Assembly: GCA_945867285.1 (NCBI GenBank)
Contig: CAMBHX010000081.1
Span: 1 to 7,495 of the forward strand
Length of the DNA stretch: 7,495 nt
Direction of reading: 5' to 3'
Origin: Sulfuricurvum sp. IAE1
GTDB lineage: Bacteria; Campylobacterota; Campylobacteria; Campylobacterales; Sulfurimonadaceae
The position numbers and the translations under genes are program-made. A model generated the notes under the pieces. It saw only the letters and a list, made by a program, of their open reading frames with translations. It was not told the origin of the DNA and searched no databases. Of this stretch, positions 1-5,612 are shown piece by piece (positions within the stretch are counted from its first letter, which is position 1; each line of letters starts with the position of its first letter).

Positions 1-387
1 GTTAATGCAATCAATGGAGGCAATGGCATTGATACTCTTATCTTGAGTGGTGCTGATATTGATTTTAATGCTTTCAGTACTGCTAATATGCCTATTAATG
101 ATATTGAAATCATTGATTTGGGACATGGAGGCGATCATTCCCTCACAAATATCACGATACAAGATGTTATCGATATGACTGATGGTAATAAAGATCTTAT
201 TATTTTAGGTGATACGGCAGATCGTGTGGATTTCCAAAATGGCTCTGGTTTAGATGTATGGATAAAAACAGCCAATGCAAGCACTCAAACAATTGATGGT
301 GCTAGTCATAATTTCGATCACTACACTAATTCAAAAGATTCGTCGGTTCTTGTCAAGGTAGAGCATGAAATTCCAACTACTATTTGA
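1..387 (+). CDS. C-terminal end of a probable type I-secreted RTX-like protein (5' partial)
   Basis: The reading frame is open from base 1 to the TGA at 385-387, so the gene starts before the window and only its last 128 residues are visible. The first visible residues include one match to the calcium-binding RTX nonapeptide pattern GGxGxDxLx (GGNGIDTLI, bases 16-42). After it comes a stretch with alternating hydrophobic and Asn/Asp-rich segments (NDIEIIDLG, ITIQDVIDM, DLIILGDTADRVDF). In my knowledge this resembles the region just before the secretion signal of large type I-secreted adhesins and RTX proteins. There is no cysteine in the visible part, which fits an extracellular protein. The inferred role is a surface-exposed or released adhesin-like protein; its function is not visible from this tail. 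An internal TTG at 43 is not a credible start because the frame and the RTX motif extend upstream of it. A strong terminator lies 33 bases after the stop. Confidence 0.72.
   Translation, partial: VNAINGGNGIDTLILSGADIDFNAFSTANMPINDIEIIDLGHGGDHSLTNITIQDVIDMTDGNKDLIILGDTADRVDFQNGSGLDVWIKTANASTQTIDGASHNFDHYTNSKDSSVLVKVEHEIPTTI
16..42 (+). repeat. Single RTX-type nonapeptide motif
   Basis: The codons encode GGNGIDTLI, which fits the GGxGxDxLx calcium-binding beta-roll consensus. Only one copy is in view. Further copies may lie upstream, outside the window. Confidence 0.6.
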
Positions 388-420
388 GACTATAGTGCTG
401 TTGCTATCGCCTTCCCTTTA

Positions 421-440
421 GGGGAGATTCTCCTCTTTTT
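421..440 (+). terminator. Intrinsic terminator after the RTX-like gene
   Basis: Bases 421-426 (GGGGAG) pair with 430-435 (CTCCTC) around an ATT loop. This gives a 6-bp GC-rich stem containing one G-T pair, followed at once by five T residues (436-440). This is the classic Rho-independent shape. It separates the RTX-like gene from the MORN gene downstream. Confidence 0.8.
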
Positions 441-476
441 CGCTTAATCCCATCGCTTTTTTATCACATTTTTTGA

Positions 477-482
477 TATAAT
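477..482 (+). promoter_or_regulatory. Putative sigma70 -10 box for the MORN-repeat gene
   Basis: A perfect TATAAT sits 58 bases upstream of the preferred start codon and just after a T-rich stretch (455-474). No good TTGACA-like -35 is present at the usual spacing. That is typical of Campylobacterota sigma70 promoters, which rely on T-rich periodic upstream sequence instead. The site lies downstream of the preceding terminator, so this gene probably has its own transcript. Confidence 0.5.
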
Positions 483-528
483 GACTATTATTTTTGTTTA
501 TCACTGTACAAATAAGTGATGATAATTC

Positions 529-533
529 AAGGA
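529..533 (+). promoter_or_regulatory. Ribosome binding site that sets the MORN gene start at 540
   Basis: AAGGA is placed six bases before the ATG at 540-542. In-frame upstream starts (GTG 516, ATG 519) have no comparable Shine-Dalgarno sequence. The ATG at 540 also gives a normal signal peptide, so it is the better choice. Confidence 0.7.
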
Positions 534-539
534 ATCAGT

Positions 540-1946
540 ATGTATTATAGTTATAAAACAGCATTATCACGTTCACAAATGTTATCAGCATGGTTAATAG
601 CAGTGCTACCATTATGTTTGAATGCATCACATTCGATGCTGGATACAAAAAACAATTGTGAAATTTATGCTCCATCATCAAATTTTAAGAGTATTTCTTG
701 GAGTGGAGCGTGTATTGAGAACAAAGGATCAGGTGAAGGTGTTTTGACACTCACGCTGCAAGACCGTAATGAAGAAACATTTACGGGGAAACTTACATCT
801 GGAAAGATAAATGGTTCTGGACAATATAATTTTGCCAACAGAAGTATCTATGTGGGTGATTTTGTTGATGGTGTACGTACAGGAAAAGGGAAATACTCTT
901 TGATTGATGGAAGTTTTTACGAAGGTGATTTTGTTGATGGTAAACAAACAGGGAATGGAAAGTTTGTTTGGAGCAATGGAGATAAATATGAGGGAAATTT
1001 TGTAGAGGGTAAACGAACAGGACGTGGAGAGTTTTTCTGGAGCAATGGTGATGTTTACAGTGGTGACTTTGTTGATGGTAAACAAACGGGCAAGGGGAAG
1101 TTTGTTTTAGTTAATGGAGATACTTATGAAGGTGAGTACCAAGATGGTGCACAAACGGGAAAAGGAATTTTTATTTATGCAGATAAGAGTCGCTTTGAGG
1201 GAAGTTTTAAAGATGGTAAACCCGTAGGGAAAAGTAAATATACTTGGGAAAATGGAAACAGTTTCGAGGGAGATTTATCTGATGGTATCCAAAATGGAAA
1301 GGGGATAATGACGTACACTAACGGAAGCAAATATTTTGGAGATTTTCAAGATGGTTTGCAAACAGGTGTAGGTATGCTGGTAAATTCTGATAAGAGTTAT
1401 TACGAAGGGGAGTATAGCAAAGGAGTTCAGCATGGACGCGGTACATTTGTTTACAGTGATGGTAGTATTTATGAGGGTGGCTTTGTTGATGGCGTTCAAA
1501 GTGGAAAAGGACGCCTAAAATTCCCTGATGGTATTGAATATATTGGGGATTTTTCGAATGGTATGCAAAATGGTCAGGGTAAATTAGTTTTTGCAGATAA
1601 AAGCTATTATGAGGGTGCTTTTACGAATGGTATACAAAATGGTCAGGGTAAGTTTGTATGGCCCGATGGATATGCTTTTGAGGGGATGTATATTAATGGT
1701 AGTCAGTCTAATGATGGAAAATATACTTTCCCCAACGGCATGGTATATATAGGTAAAATGGTAGATTATAAAAAAGAGGGATTTGGTCAGTTGAAAGTCC
1801 CAAGAGAACTCCAAAGTTCTGAAGCATCTAAAGAAGGTTTTTGGGAGGGGAACTTTTTTGTTTATCAAGGATTATTTCAGAATGATATCTTTATAGCAGG
1901 ATGTAAAAAAGCTTCAGATTGTAAGGTTCCAGCGATAAAAAAATAA
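540..1946 (+). CDS. Exported MORN-repeat protein
   Basis: The product is 468 residues when started at the ATG at 540, chosen for the AAGGA site at 529-533. Residues 1-29 look like a Sec signal peptide: a basic start (K6, R11), a hydrophobic core (LSAWLIAVLPLCL) and probable cleavage near N-A-S. Residues 81-425 are 15 consecutive 23-residue units of the form YEGxFxDGxQxGxGxxxxxDGxx, the MORN motif, with no insertions between units; residues 54-80 look like a worn extra unit. MORN arrays fold as extended beta-hairpin ribbons and are usually protein- or membrane-binding scaffolds; no catalytic domain is attached here. The mature part has four cysteines (C40, C58, C455, C461), two before and two after the array, which could form disulfides if the protein is periplasmic or surface-located. 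The exact function is unknown. The gene appears to be monocistronic: a terminator lies upstream and the tonB operon converges downstream. Confidence 0.82.
   Translation: MYYSYKTALSRSQMLSAWLIAVLPLCLNASHSMLDTKNNCEIYAPSSNFKSISWSGACIENKGSGEGVLTLTLQDRNEETFTGKLTSGKINGSGQYNFANRSIYVGDFVDGVRTGKGKYSLIDGSFYEGDFVDGKQTGNGKFVWSNGDKYEGNFVEGKRTGRGEFFWSNGDVYSGDFVDGKQTGKGKFVLVNGDTYEGEYQDGAQTGKGIFIYADKSRFEGSFKDGKPVGKSKYTWENGNSFEGDLSDGIQNGKGIMTYTNGSKYFGDFQDGLQTGVGMLVNSDKSYYEGEYSKGVQHGRGTFVYSDGSIYEGGFVDGVQSGKGRLKFPDGIEYIGDFSNGMQNGQGKLVFADKSYYEGAFTNGIQNGQGKFVWPDGYAFEGMYINGSQSNDGKYTFPNGMVYIGKMVDYKKEGFGQLKVPRELQSSEASKEGFWEGNFFVYQGLFQNDIFIAGCKKASDCKVPAIKK
780..1814 (+). repeat. Array of 15 in-phase 69-bp MORN-coding repeats
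   Basis: Units begin at 780 and recur every 69 bases (849, 918, 987 and so on to 1746), each encoding 23 residues. The first and last units are degenerate. The protein consensus is well kept but the DNA has diverged in most units. Some pairs remain close: 1555-1582 and 1624-1651 differ at one base of 28, and 930-949 and 1068-1087 are identical over 20 bases. Confidence 0.85.
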
Positions 1947-1988
1947 TTTTTTAACAACTTCTCTTTTTATGGATTCTCACTTATACGT

Positions 1989-2014
1989 TGCAATGACAAT
2001 ATTTTGTCATTGCA
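1989..2014. other. Perfect 11-bp hairpin between convergent genes
   Basis: Bases 1989-1999 are perfectly complementary to 2004-2014 around a TATT loop. The hairpin lies in the 98-base spacer between the stop of the MORN gene (plus strand) and the end of tonB (minus strand). It may terminate transcripts from either side. Neither strand has a proper T-run directly after it (plus strand continues TGACTTTATAT), so a role as a bidirectional terminator or RNA 3'-end stabiliser is an inference. Confidence 0.5.
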
Positions 2015-2044
2015 TGACTTTATATAAGCTGTTTTAAGACACCC

Positions 2045-3160
2045 TTATTTTAGATTATAGTCAATATTGAGTGTGACATCGAGGAATTTTTGTTGTAATA
2101 TTGCGGGTAGAGGTTCAAATTTACCAATATGTTTAAGTAATAAATCTAAGCTTGCTTGATCGAGTGTTTTGGACCCTGATGGGTCAATTACAATTGCTTT
2201 GAGAATTGTACCGTTTTTGGCAACACGGAACTTAACTTTGACCATATCTTTGCGCTTATCTTCACCTTTGGCCTCATCGGGATAAAATTTCTTTTTATTG
2301 ATTTCACTGGCTAAATACGCTAAATATCCTTTTCGAGCACCGTTGGTTTCATCGCTTGTAGGTTTAACAAGACTTGGTGGTGCGCTAGGGCGAGCTGGTG
2401 CTGGTGCAGTCATAGTAGGCGTTTTAGGTGTTGCCATAGCGGTTGCGGCAATTGGTTGAGGGGTTCTAGGTGCTGTAGCCATCATGTTGGGTGCTTGGGG
2501 TTTAAATGCTGCTGGCGCCGCTTCTGCTTGATGTGCTACTGGTTTTGATAGTGGTGCTGATGGAAGTGCTGGTCTGGCTTGTGCGCTCATCGTCTGCGGT
2601 TTAGACGATGCTGTTGCCATGGCAGTTGTTGCAATAGGTGGTGCAATTTTTGGTGCTGCTATCACATTGGGCGCTTGCGGTTTAAGAGCTGATGGAGCTG
2701 CCTCTGCTTGTTGCGCTACTGGTTTTGACAGTGGTGCTGATGGGAGGGATGGTCTGGCTGGTGCATTAGCAAATTGTGGTTTTGCCAAATTGGTGGCAGG
2801 TGTTGTTGGTGCTACTGAATCCACGGGTTTGCTTGGTGTTGCTGTTTGTGGCTTCGCTGGCGCTTTTGGTACTGCCTCAGGCGCTACACTTTTAGGTTTG
2901 GCAGGCTGTTGAGGGGGTTTAGCTTCCGAAGCCGGTTTTTCTTGAGGTTTTTTCGGCTGTTCGTTTGGTTTAGATTGCTCTTGAGTTTCTTTTGCAATGC
3001 TAGTAGGTTTTTTGGTGGGTTTTGGAATCCCAAATGCGATTTCAATAGGTTTCTTTTTGATGGTTGGTTTTTTAAGTGTATCGGGCGATATGGAAATAGA
3101 AATAACGATCAAAAATAATACTAAGTGAAAGAGGGCTGATTTGAGTAAACTTTTTCTCAT
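2045..3160 (-). CDS. tonB: TonB-family energy transducer with long Pro/Ala/Lys-rich linker
   Basis: The 371-residue product has the TonB layout. Residues 8-26 form a single N-terminal membrane anchor with the SxxxH motif (S8, H12) that in TonB contacts ExbB/ExbD. Residues 30-275 are a Pro/Ala/Lys-rich linker that would span the periplasm. Residues 278-371 form the C-terminal TonB domain (VKVKFRVAKNGTI, the LDQASL helix, FEPLP), which would contact TonB boxes of outer-membrane receptors. It is longer than E. coli TonB (about 240 residues) because of the linker, which carries a tandem duplication at residues 135-255. The gene starts 4 bases after the exbD stop and is probably translationally coupled, as only a weak AAAGAAAA-like site precedes it. 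TolA is the main alternative, but there is no tolB or pal here and the C-terminus fits TonB better. The receptor it serves is not in the window. Confidence 0.87.
   Translation of the reverse strand: MRKSLLKSALFHLVLFLIVISISISPDTLKKPTIKKKPIEIAFGIPKPTKKPTSIAKETQEQSKPNEQPKKPQEKPASEAKPPQQPAKPKSVAPEAVPKAPAKPQTATPSKPVDSVAPTTPATNLAKPQFANAPARPSLPSAPLSKPVAQQAEAAPSALKPQAPNVIAAPKIAPPIATTAMATASSKPQTMSAQARPALPSAPLSKPVAHQAEAAPAAFKPQAPNMMATAPRTPQPIAATAMATPKTPTMTAPAPARPSAPPSLVKPTSDETNGARKGYLAYLASEINKKKFYPDEAKGEDKRKDMVKVKFRVAKNGTILKAIVIDPSGSKTLDQASLDLLLKHIGKFEPLPAILQQKFLDVTLNIDYNLK
2360..2758 (-). repeat. Tandem ~180-bp duplication within the tonB linker
   Basis: Unit 1 (2579-2758) encodes TonB residues 135-194 and unit 2 (2396-2578) residues 195-255. 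Both start ARPxLPSAPLSKPVA and continue QAEAAP, KPQAPN and TAMAT in the same order. A partial third unit (2360-2395) begins ARPSAPPSLVKP. Unit 2 is one codon longer than unit 1. The copies remain clearly alike in DNA, which suggests an internal tandem duplication. Confidence 0.8.
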
Positions 3161-3164
3161 TGAT

Positions 3165-3545
3165 TTAATTTTCTTTCATCGATGCAATTGATAGATGTGT
3201 GTAACCACCTTCGGTCAAAAGATCAATAGTCTTGACAAAAAATTGGTATTCCATCCCTTTGTCGCCATTGATGACAATAGTAGAATCGGTTGAAAACTCT
3301 TTAAGCTCAGCAAGAAGTGTTTCATTGGATATTTTTTTATTTTTTAAATAAACATCTCCCTTGGTATCTAACGTGATTTCGATAGGTTTTTCCATTTTTT
3401 GTGCTGATGCTGATGCCTCTGGTAGCTCAACTTTGATCGAACCCTTGGCTATAAATGTAGCGGTCGTTAAGACAATTGCTAAGAGAACCAACATAATATC
3501 AATAAATGGGATTACATTTATGGATTCAATTTTTTTGATCTTCAT
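3165..3545 (-). CDS. exbD: ExbD, TonB-system proton channel subunit
   Basis: This is a 126-residue protein with a short cytoplasmic start, one membrane helix (about residues 11-33) and a periplasmic domain, the normal ExbD/TolR plan. The helix contains PFIDIMLVLLA with the conserved membrane aspartate at D16, the residue that carries protons in ExbD, TolR and MotB. The periplasmic part ends with the typical region around residues 92-121 (VINGDKGMEYQFFVKTID, LLTEGG). The size and sequence agree with what I know as the group-2 ExbD of Campylobacterota. The start codon is preceded by GGGAGA at a six-base spacing. The gene start overlaps the end of exbB by 20 bases, so translation is probably coupled. 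TolR is the alternative; the TonB gene directly downstream favours ExbD. Confidence 0.9.
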   Translation of the reverse strand: MKIKKIESINVIPFIDIMLVLLAIVLTTATFIAKGSIKVELPEASASAQKMEKPIEITLDTKGDVYLKNKKISNETLLAELKEFSTDSTIVINGDKGMEYQFFVKTIDLLTEGGYTHLSIASMKEN

Positions 3546-3960
3546 ATGCGATCTCCCATTGAGTAATAGTAACTTCCATGCGACGTACTAGATAATTATG
3601 AAAAATAATAGCGGGAATAGCTACTAAGAGACCAAAAGCAGTTGCTTTGAGTGCCAAGGCTAGACCCATCATCATTGCGTTACTATCAGTAACTCCAACC
3701 ATACCGATAGTATAAAAAGTTAAGATGATTCCAAAAACTGTTCCAAGAAGTCCAACATAAGGTGCATTTGCTGCGATGGTAGAGATAATAGTGAGTTTGT
3801 TGCTCATCGCAATCTCCAACTCTTTTTTATTGCTATAATCTTCGAGTCGAGTGTGACGATAGAAATCAATACGTTCCAAGCCTACCGCAAAGGTAATAAA
3901 ACTCATAAGTCCAAGTAGCGAAAACACTGCTACGTCTAAGTATGTGCTATAAGCATCCAT
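3526..3960 (-). CDS. exbB: ExbB, TonB-system energiser (short form)
   Basis: The 144-residue inner-membrane protein belongs to the MotA/TolQ/ExbB family. Helices are predicted near residues 8-28, 57-88 and 98-124. The signature APYVGLLGTVFGI lies at residues 66-78 and ALKATAFGLLVAIPAIIFHNYL at 103-124; T74 and T107 match the conserved pore threonines of the family. It is much shorter than E. coli ExbB (244 residues), which fits the compact group-2 ExbB of Campylobacterota. The start at 3960 is preferred because AAGGA lies five bases before it; the frame is open upstream to an ATG at 3993, but that would translate through a palindrome and lacks a ribosome site. It is the first gene of the exbB-exbD-tonB operon, which assembles into the proton-driven motor that powers TonB-dependent outer-membrane transport. 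Confidence 0.9.
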   Translation of the reverse strand: MDAYSTYLDVAVFSLLGLMSFITFAVGLERIDFYRHTRLEDYSNKKELEIAMSNKLTIISTIAANAPYVGLLGTVFGIILTFYTIGMVGVTDSNAMMMGLALALKATAFGLLVAIPAIIFHNYLVRRMEVTITQWEIAYEDQKN

Positions 3961-3965
3961 GTAAA

Positions 3966-3970
3966 TCCTT
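3966..3970 (-). promoter_or_regulatory. Ribosome binding site of exbB
   Basis: On the minus strand AAGGA is followed by TTTAC and then the ATG at 3960. This strong site decides the start in favour of the 144-residue product over the 155-residue one. Confidence 0.75.
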
Positions 3971-3974
3971 TTAT

Positions 3975-3993
3975 ATGAAAAATAATTTTTCAT
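3975..3993. promoter_or_regulatory. Perfect 19-bp palindrome (9-1-9) in the exbB leader
   Basis: ATGAAAAAT and ATTTTTCAT flank a single A. The site lies between the exbB -10 box (4004-4009) and its ribosome binding site (3966-3970). The 9-1-9 geometry is that of a Fur box, but only 9 of 19 bases match the E. coli Fur consensus by my count, mostly at the AT-rich centre. It may be a repressor operator overlapping the start of transcription, or a hairpin in the leader RNA. Iron control of tonB operons by Fur is common, so Fur is the first candidate. Confidence 0.5.
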
Positions 3994-4003
3994 GTTATCA
4001 TAT

Positions 4004-4009
4004 ATTATA
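4004..4009 (-). promoter_or_regulatory. Putative -10 box of the exbB-exbD-tonB operon
   Basis: Read on the minus strand, TATAAT lies 43 bases upstream of the exbB start and is preceded by a run of five T (4011-4015). No convincing -35 is visible, as expected for Campylobacterota. Transcription would begin near 3996-3998, right beside the 19-bp palindrome. Confidence 0.5.
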
Positions 4010-4024
4010 TAAAAATTCTGTACT

Positions 4025-4051
4025 TTATTGATATATTTTTGATATCAATAA
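4025..4051. repeat. Inverted repeat, 10-bp arms with 7-base spacer
   Basis: TTATTGATAT (4025-4034) is perfectly complementary to ATATCAATAA (4042-4051) around ATTTTTG. It lies just upstream of the exbB -10 box, around the position where a -35 element or an operator would be expected. It is about 155 bases upstream of the hemN -10 box, so it more likely concerns the exbB side. The protein that might bind it cannot be named. The rest of the spacer (4052-4200) is AT-rich and shows nothing else that I can support. Confidence 0.45.
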
Positions 4052-4205
4052 GATTGTGGTACTTTTTGCAACATCATATTTTTCTATAAAAGTAATATAT
4101 TAAAATATAAGAAATTCAGATATAGATGCTACAAATAATAGTAATTTTTTTAGGTTATAAAATAAAACTAACTAGCTTTTTTAGGGCAACTTCAAACCAA
4201 AAGGG

Positions 4206-4211
4206 TATAAT
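4206..4211 (+). promoter_or_regulatory. Putative -10 box of the hemN operon
   Basis: GGGTATAATCGC contains a perfect TATAAT 34 bases before the hemN ATG. A T-run (4177-4182) lies about one helical turn further up than the usual -35 and no TTGACA is present. This form is common for housekeeping promoters in this phylum. It would drive hemN, the Fe-S gene and lgt. Only a weak TAGGG (4233-4237) is available as ribosome site. Confidence 0.6.
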
Positions 4212-4245
4212 CGCACAATATAAATATTAATGTAGGGCTCGAATA

Positions 4246-5610
4246 ATGTTTGATTTTGATAAATTTACCCAGTATTCTAAACCGGGGCCACGCTATACAA
4301 GCTATCCTACTGCACTGGAATTTAGTAATACGTTTGAATATGATGTTTATCTAGACAAACTTCATGCGCAAGATCCAAAACGTCCATTATCATTGTATTT
4401 TCACCTCCCTTTTTGTAAAAATGCCTGCTATTTTTGTGGCTGTAACGTGGTTTTTACCTCCAAAGAGGAGAAAAAAGAGCGCTATATTGATTATCTTAAA
4501 CGTGAGTTGGAAATTTTAGCTAAGCACTTAGATGTTAATCGCAGTGTCATACAGCTTCATTTTGGCGGAGGAACCCCCACGTTTTTTGATGCCCCTCAGC
4601 TGAAACGTATTATTGCGATGATTAAAAGTCATTTTAAAAACTTTAGTGCGGATGCGGAAATCAGCTGTGAGATTGACCCTCGCCATATTGATGATGCCCA
4701 AATGAAAGTGATGGCAGATGCAGGGTTTAACCGTGTGAGTTTTGGGATTCAAGATTTTGATGAAAAAGTGCAAATCGCTGTCCACCGTGTCCAGCCGTAC
4801 GATATTACTAAAACTGCTATGGAGCTTGCTCGTAAATACAACATGGACAGTGTTAATGTCGATTTGATTTACGGATTACCGTACCAAAGTCTTGAAACCT
4901 TTAAAAAGACGCTGGATTTAGCGATTTCTTTGGATCCTGATCGTTTTGCTGTGTTTAACTATGCTCACGTCCCATGGCTCAAAAAAACGATGCGTAAAAT
5001 CGATGAGACAACCTTGCCAACACCGTCTGAGAAACTCTCTATTATGCGATACACTATCGATTATATGACCTCAAAAGGGTATAGTATGATTGGGATGGAC
5101 CATTTTGCTAAACCCACCGATGAGCTTTTTAAAGCGATTGACAAAGGGGAACTTCACCGAAACTTCCAAGGATATACTACCAAGGGCGGTGCTGATTTGA
5201 TAGGGATTGGATTGACCAGTATTGGCGAGGGTGCTGATTATTACGCGCAAAACTTCAAAGAGATGGAAGCCTATGAAGAGGCGATCGATGCAGGCAAACT
5301 TCCTTTTGAGCGTGGGATTGTGTTGACCCGTGACGACCAAATCCGTCAATATGTGATTATGGAGCTGATGTCTAATTTCAAACTCGATATTGAGCGCTTT
5401 GAGCAATTGTATGAGGTGAAATTTGCCGAGTATTTCGCCGATGCTCTGATACAGCTTAAACCTTTTGAGGAGGATGAATTGCTCACTGTGACATCAAAAA
5501 GTATTGAGTGCTCACCCACAGGGACATTGCTGATTCGTAATATTTGTATCCCTTTTGATGCTTATATGCAACGGCACACGAGTACTAAAACCTTTAGTAA
5601 GACGGTCTAA
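4246..5610 (+). CDS. hemN: Oxygen-independent coproporphyrinogen III oxidase
   Basis: The product is a 454-residue cytoplasmic radical SAM enzyme. It decarboxylates two propionate side chains of coproporphyrinogen III to give protoporphyrinogen IX without oxygen. The N-terminal signature PGPRYTSYPTALEFS (residues 13-27) is typical of true HemN. The [4Fe-4S] motif CxxxCxxCxC is complete (C57, C61, C64, C66), and the SAM-binding GGGTPT is at 107-112. Further conserved blocks are EIDPRHI (142-148), NRVSFGIQDFDEKVQ (162-176) and YGLPYQS, with GMDHFAKPTDEL and NFQGYTT in the C-terminal half. The length equals E. coli HemN (457 residues). The related HemW is shorter and lacks the YTSYPTA start, so HemN is the better call. 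It begins an apparent operon with the Fe-S protein gene, which starts two bases after its stop. Confidence 0.96.
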   Translation: MFDFDKFTQYSKPGPRYTSYPTALEFSNTFEYDVYLDKLHAQDPKRPLSLYFHLPFCKNACYFCGCNVVFTSKEEKKERYIDYLKRELEILAKHLDVNRSVIQLHFGGGTPTFFDAPQLKRIIAMIKSHFKNFSADAEISCEIDPRHIDDAQMKVMADAGFNRVSFGIQDFDEKVQIAVHRVQPYDITKTAMELARKYNMDSVNVDLIYGLPYQSLETFKKTLDLAISLDPDRFAVFNYAHVPWLKKTMRKIDETTLPTPSEKLSIMRYTIDYMTSKGYSMIGMDHFAKPTDELFKAIDKGELHRNFQGYTTKGGADLIGIGLTSIGEGADYYAQNFKEMEAYEEAIDAGKLPFERGIVLTRDDQIRQYVIMELMSNFKLDIERFEQLYEVKFAEYFADALIQLKPFEEDELLTVTSKSIECSPTGTLLIRNICIPFDAYMQRHTSTKTFSKTV

Positions 5611-5612
5611 CA

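Noticed and set aside
516..539. Upstream in-frame starts (GTG 516, ATG 519) for the MORN protein
   Set aside because: Neither has a ribosome binding site, while AAGGA sits six bases before the ATG at 540, and the shorter form has a normal signal peptide.
603..629. Possible lipoprotein lipobox at the cysteine in the MORN signal peptide (C26)
   Set aside because: The residues before C26 are L-P-L; a proline at -2 and a leucine at -1 do not fit the lipobox, so Lgt processing is unlikely.
729..1868. Open minus-strand frames opposite the MORN gene (729-1085, 1275-1499, 1584-1868)
   Set aside because: They are shadows of the repeat array: low-complexity products repeating with the 69-bp period, no family resemblance, no promoter or ribosome site.
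2619..3118. Plus-strand frames opposite tonB (2619-2912 and 2846-3118)
   Set aside because: Gly/Ala- and Phe/Arg-rich products that mirror the Pro/Ala/Lys-rich TonB linker on the other strand; the TonB frame is supported by anchor, linker and C-terminal domain.
2045..3960. Tol-Pal system (TolQ-TolR-TolA) in place of ExbB-ExbD-TonB
   Set aside because: The families are related, but no tolB or pal follows, ExbB is of the short type, and the C-terminal domain of the third gene fits TonB better.
3961..3993. Longer exbB start at ATG 3993
   Set aside because: It would add 11 residues encoded across the palindrome, has no ribosome site, and the ATG at 3960 has a strong AAGGA.
3994..4003. Additional Fur-box half site (TTATCA-like) next to the palindrome
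   Set aside because: Only a single short AT-rich match; not distinguishable from background in this composition.
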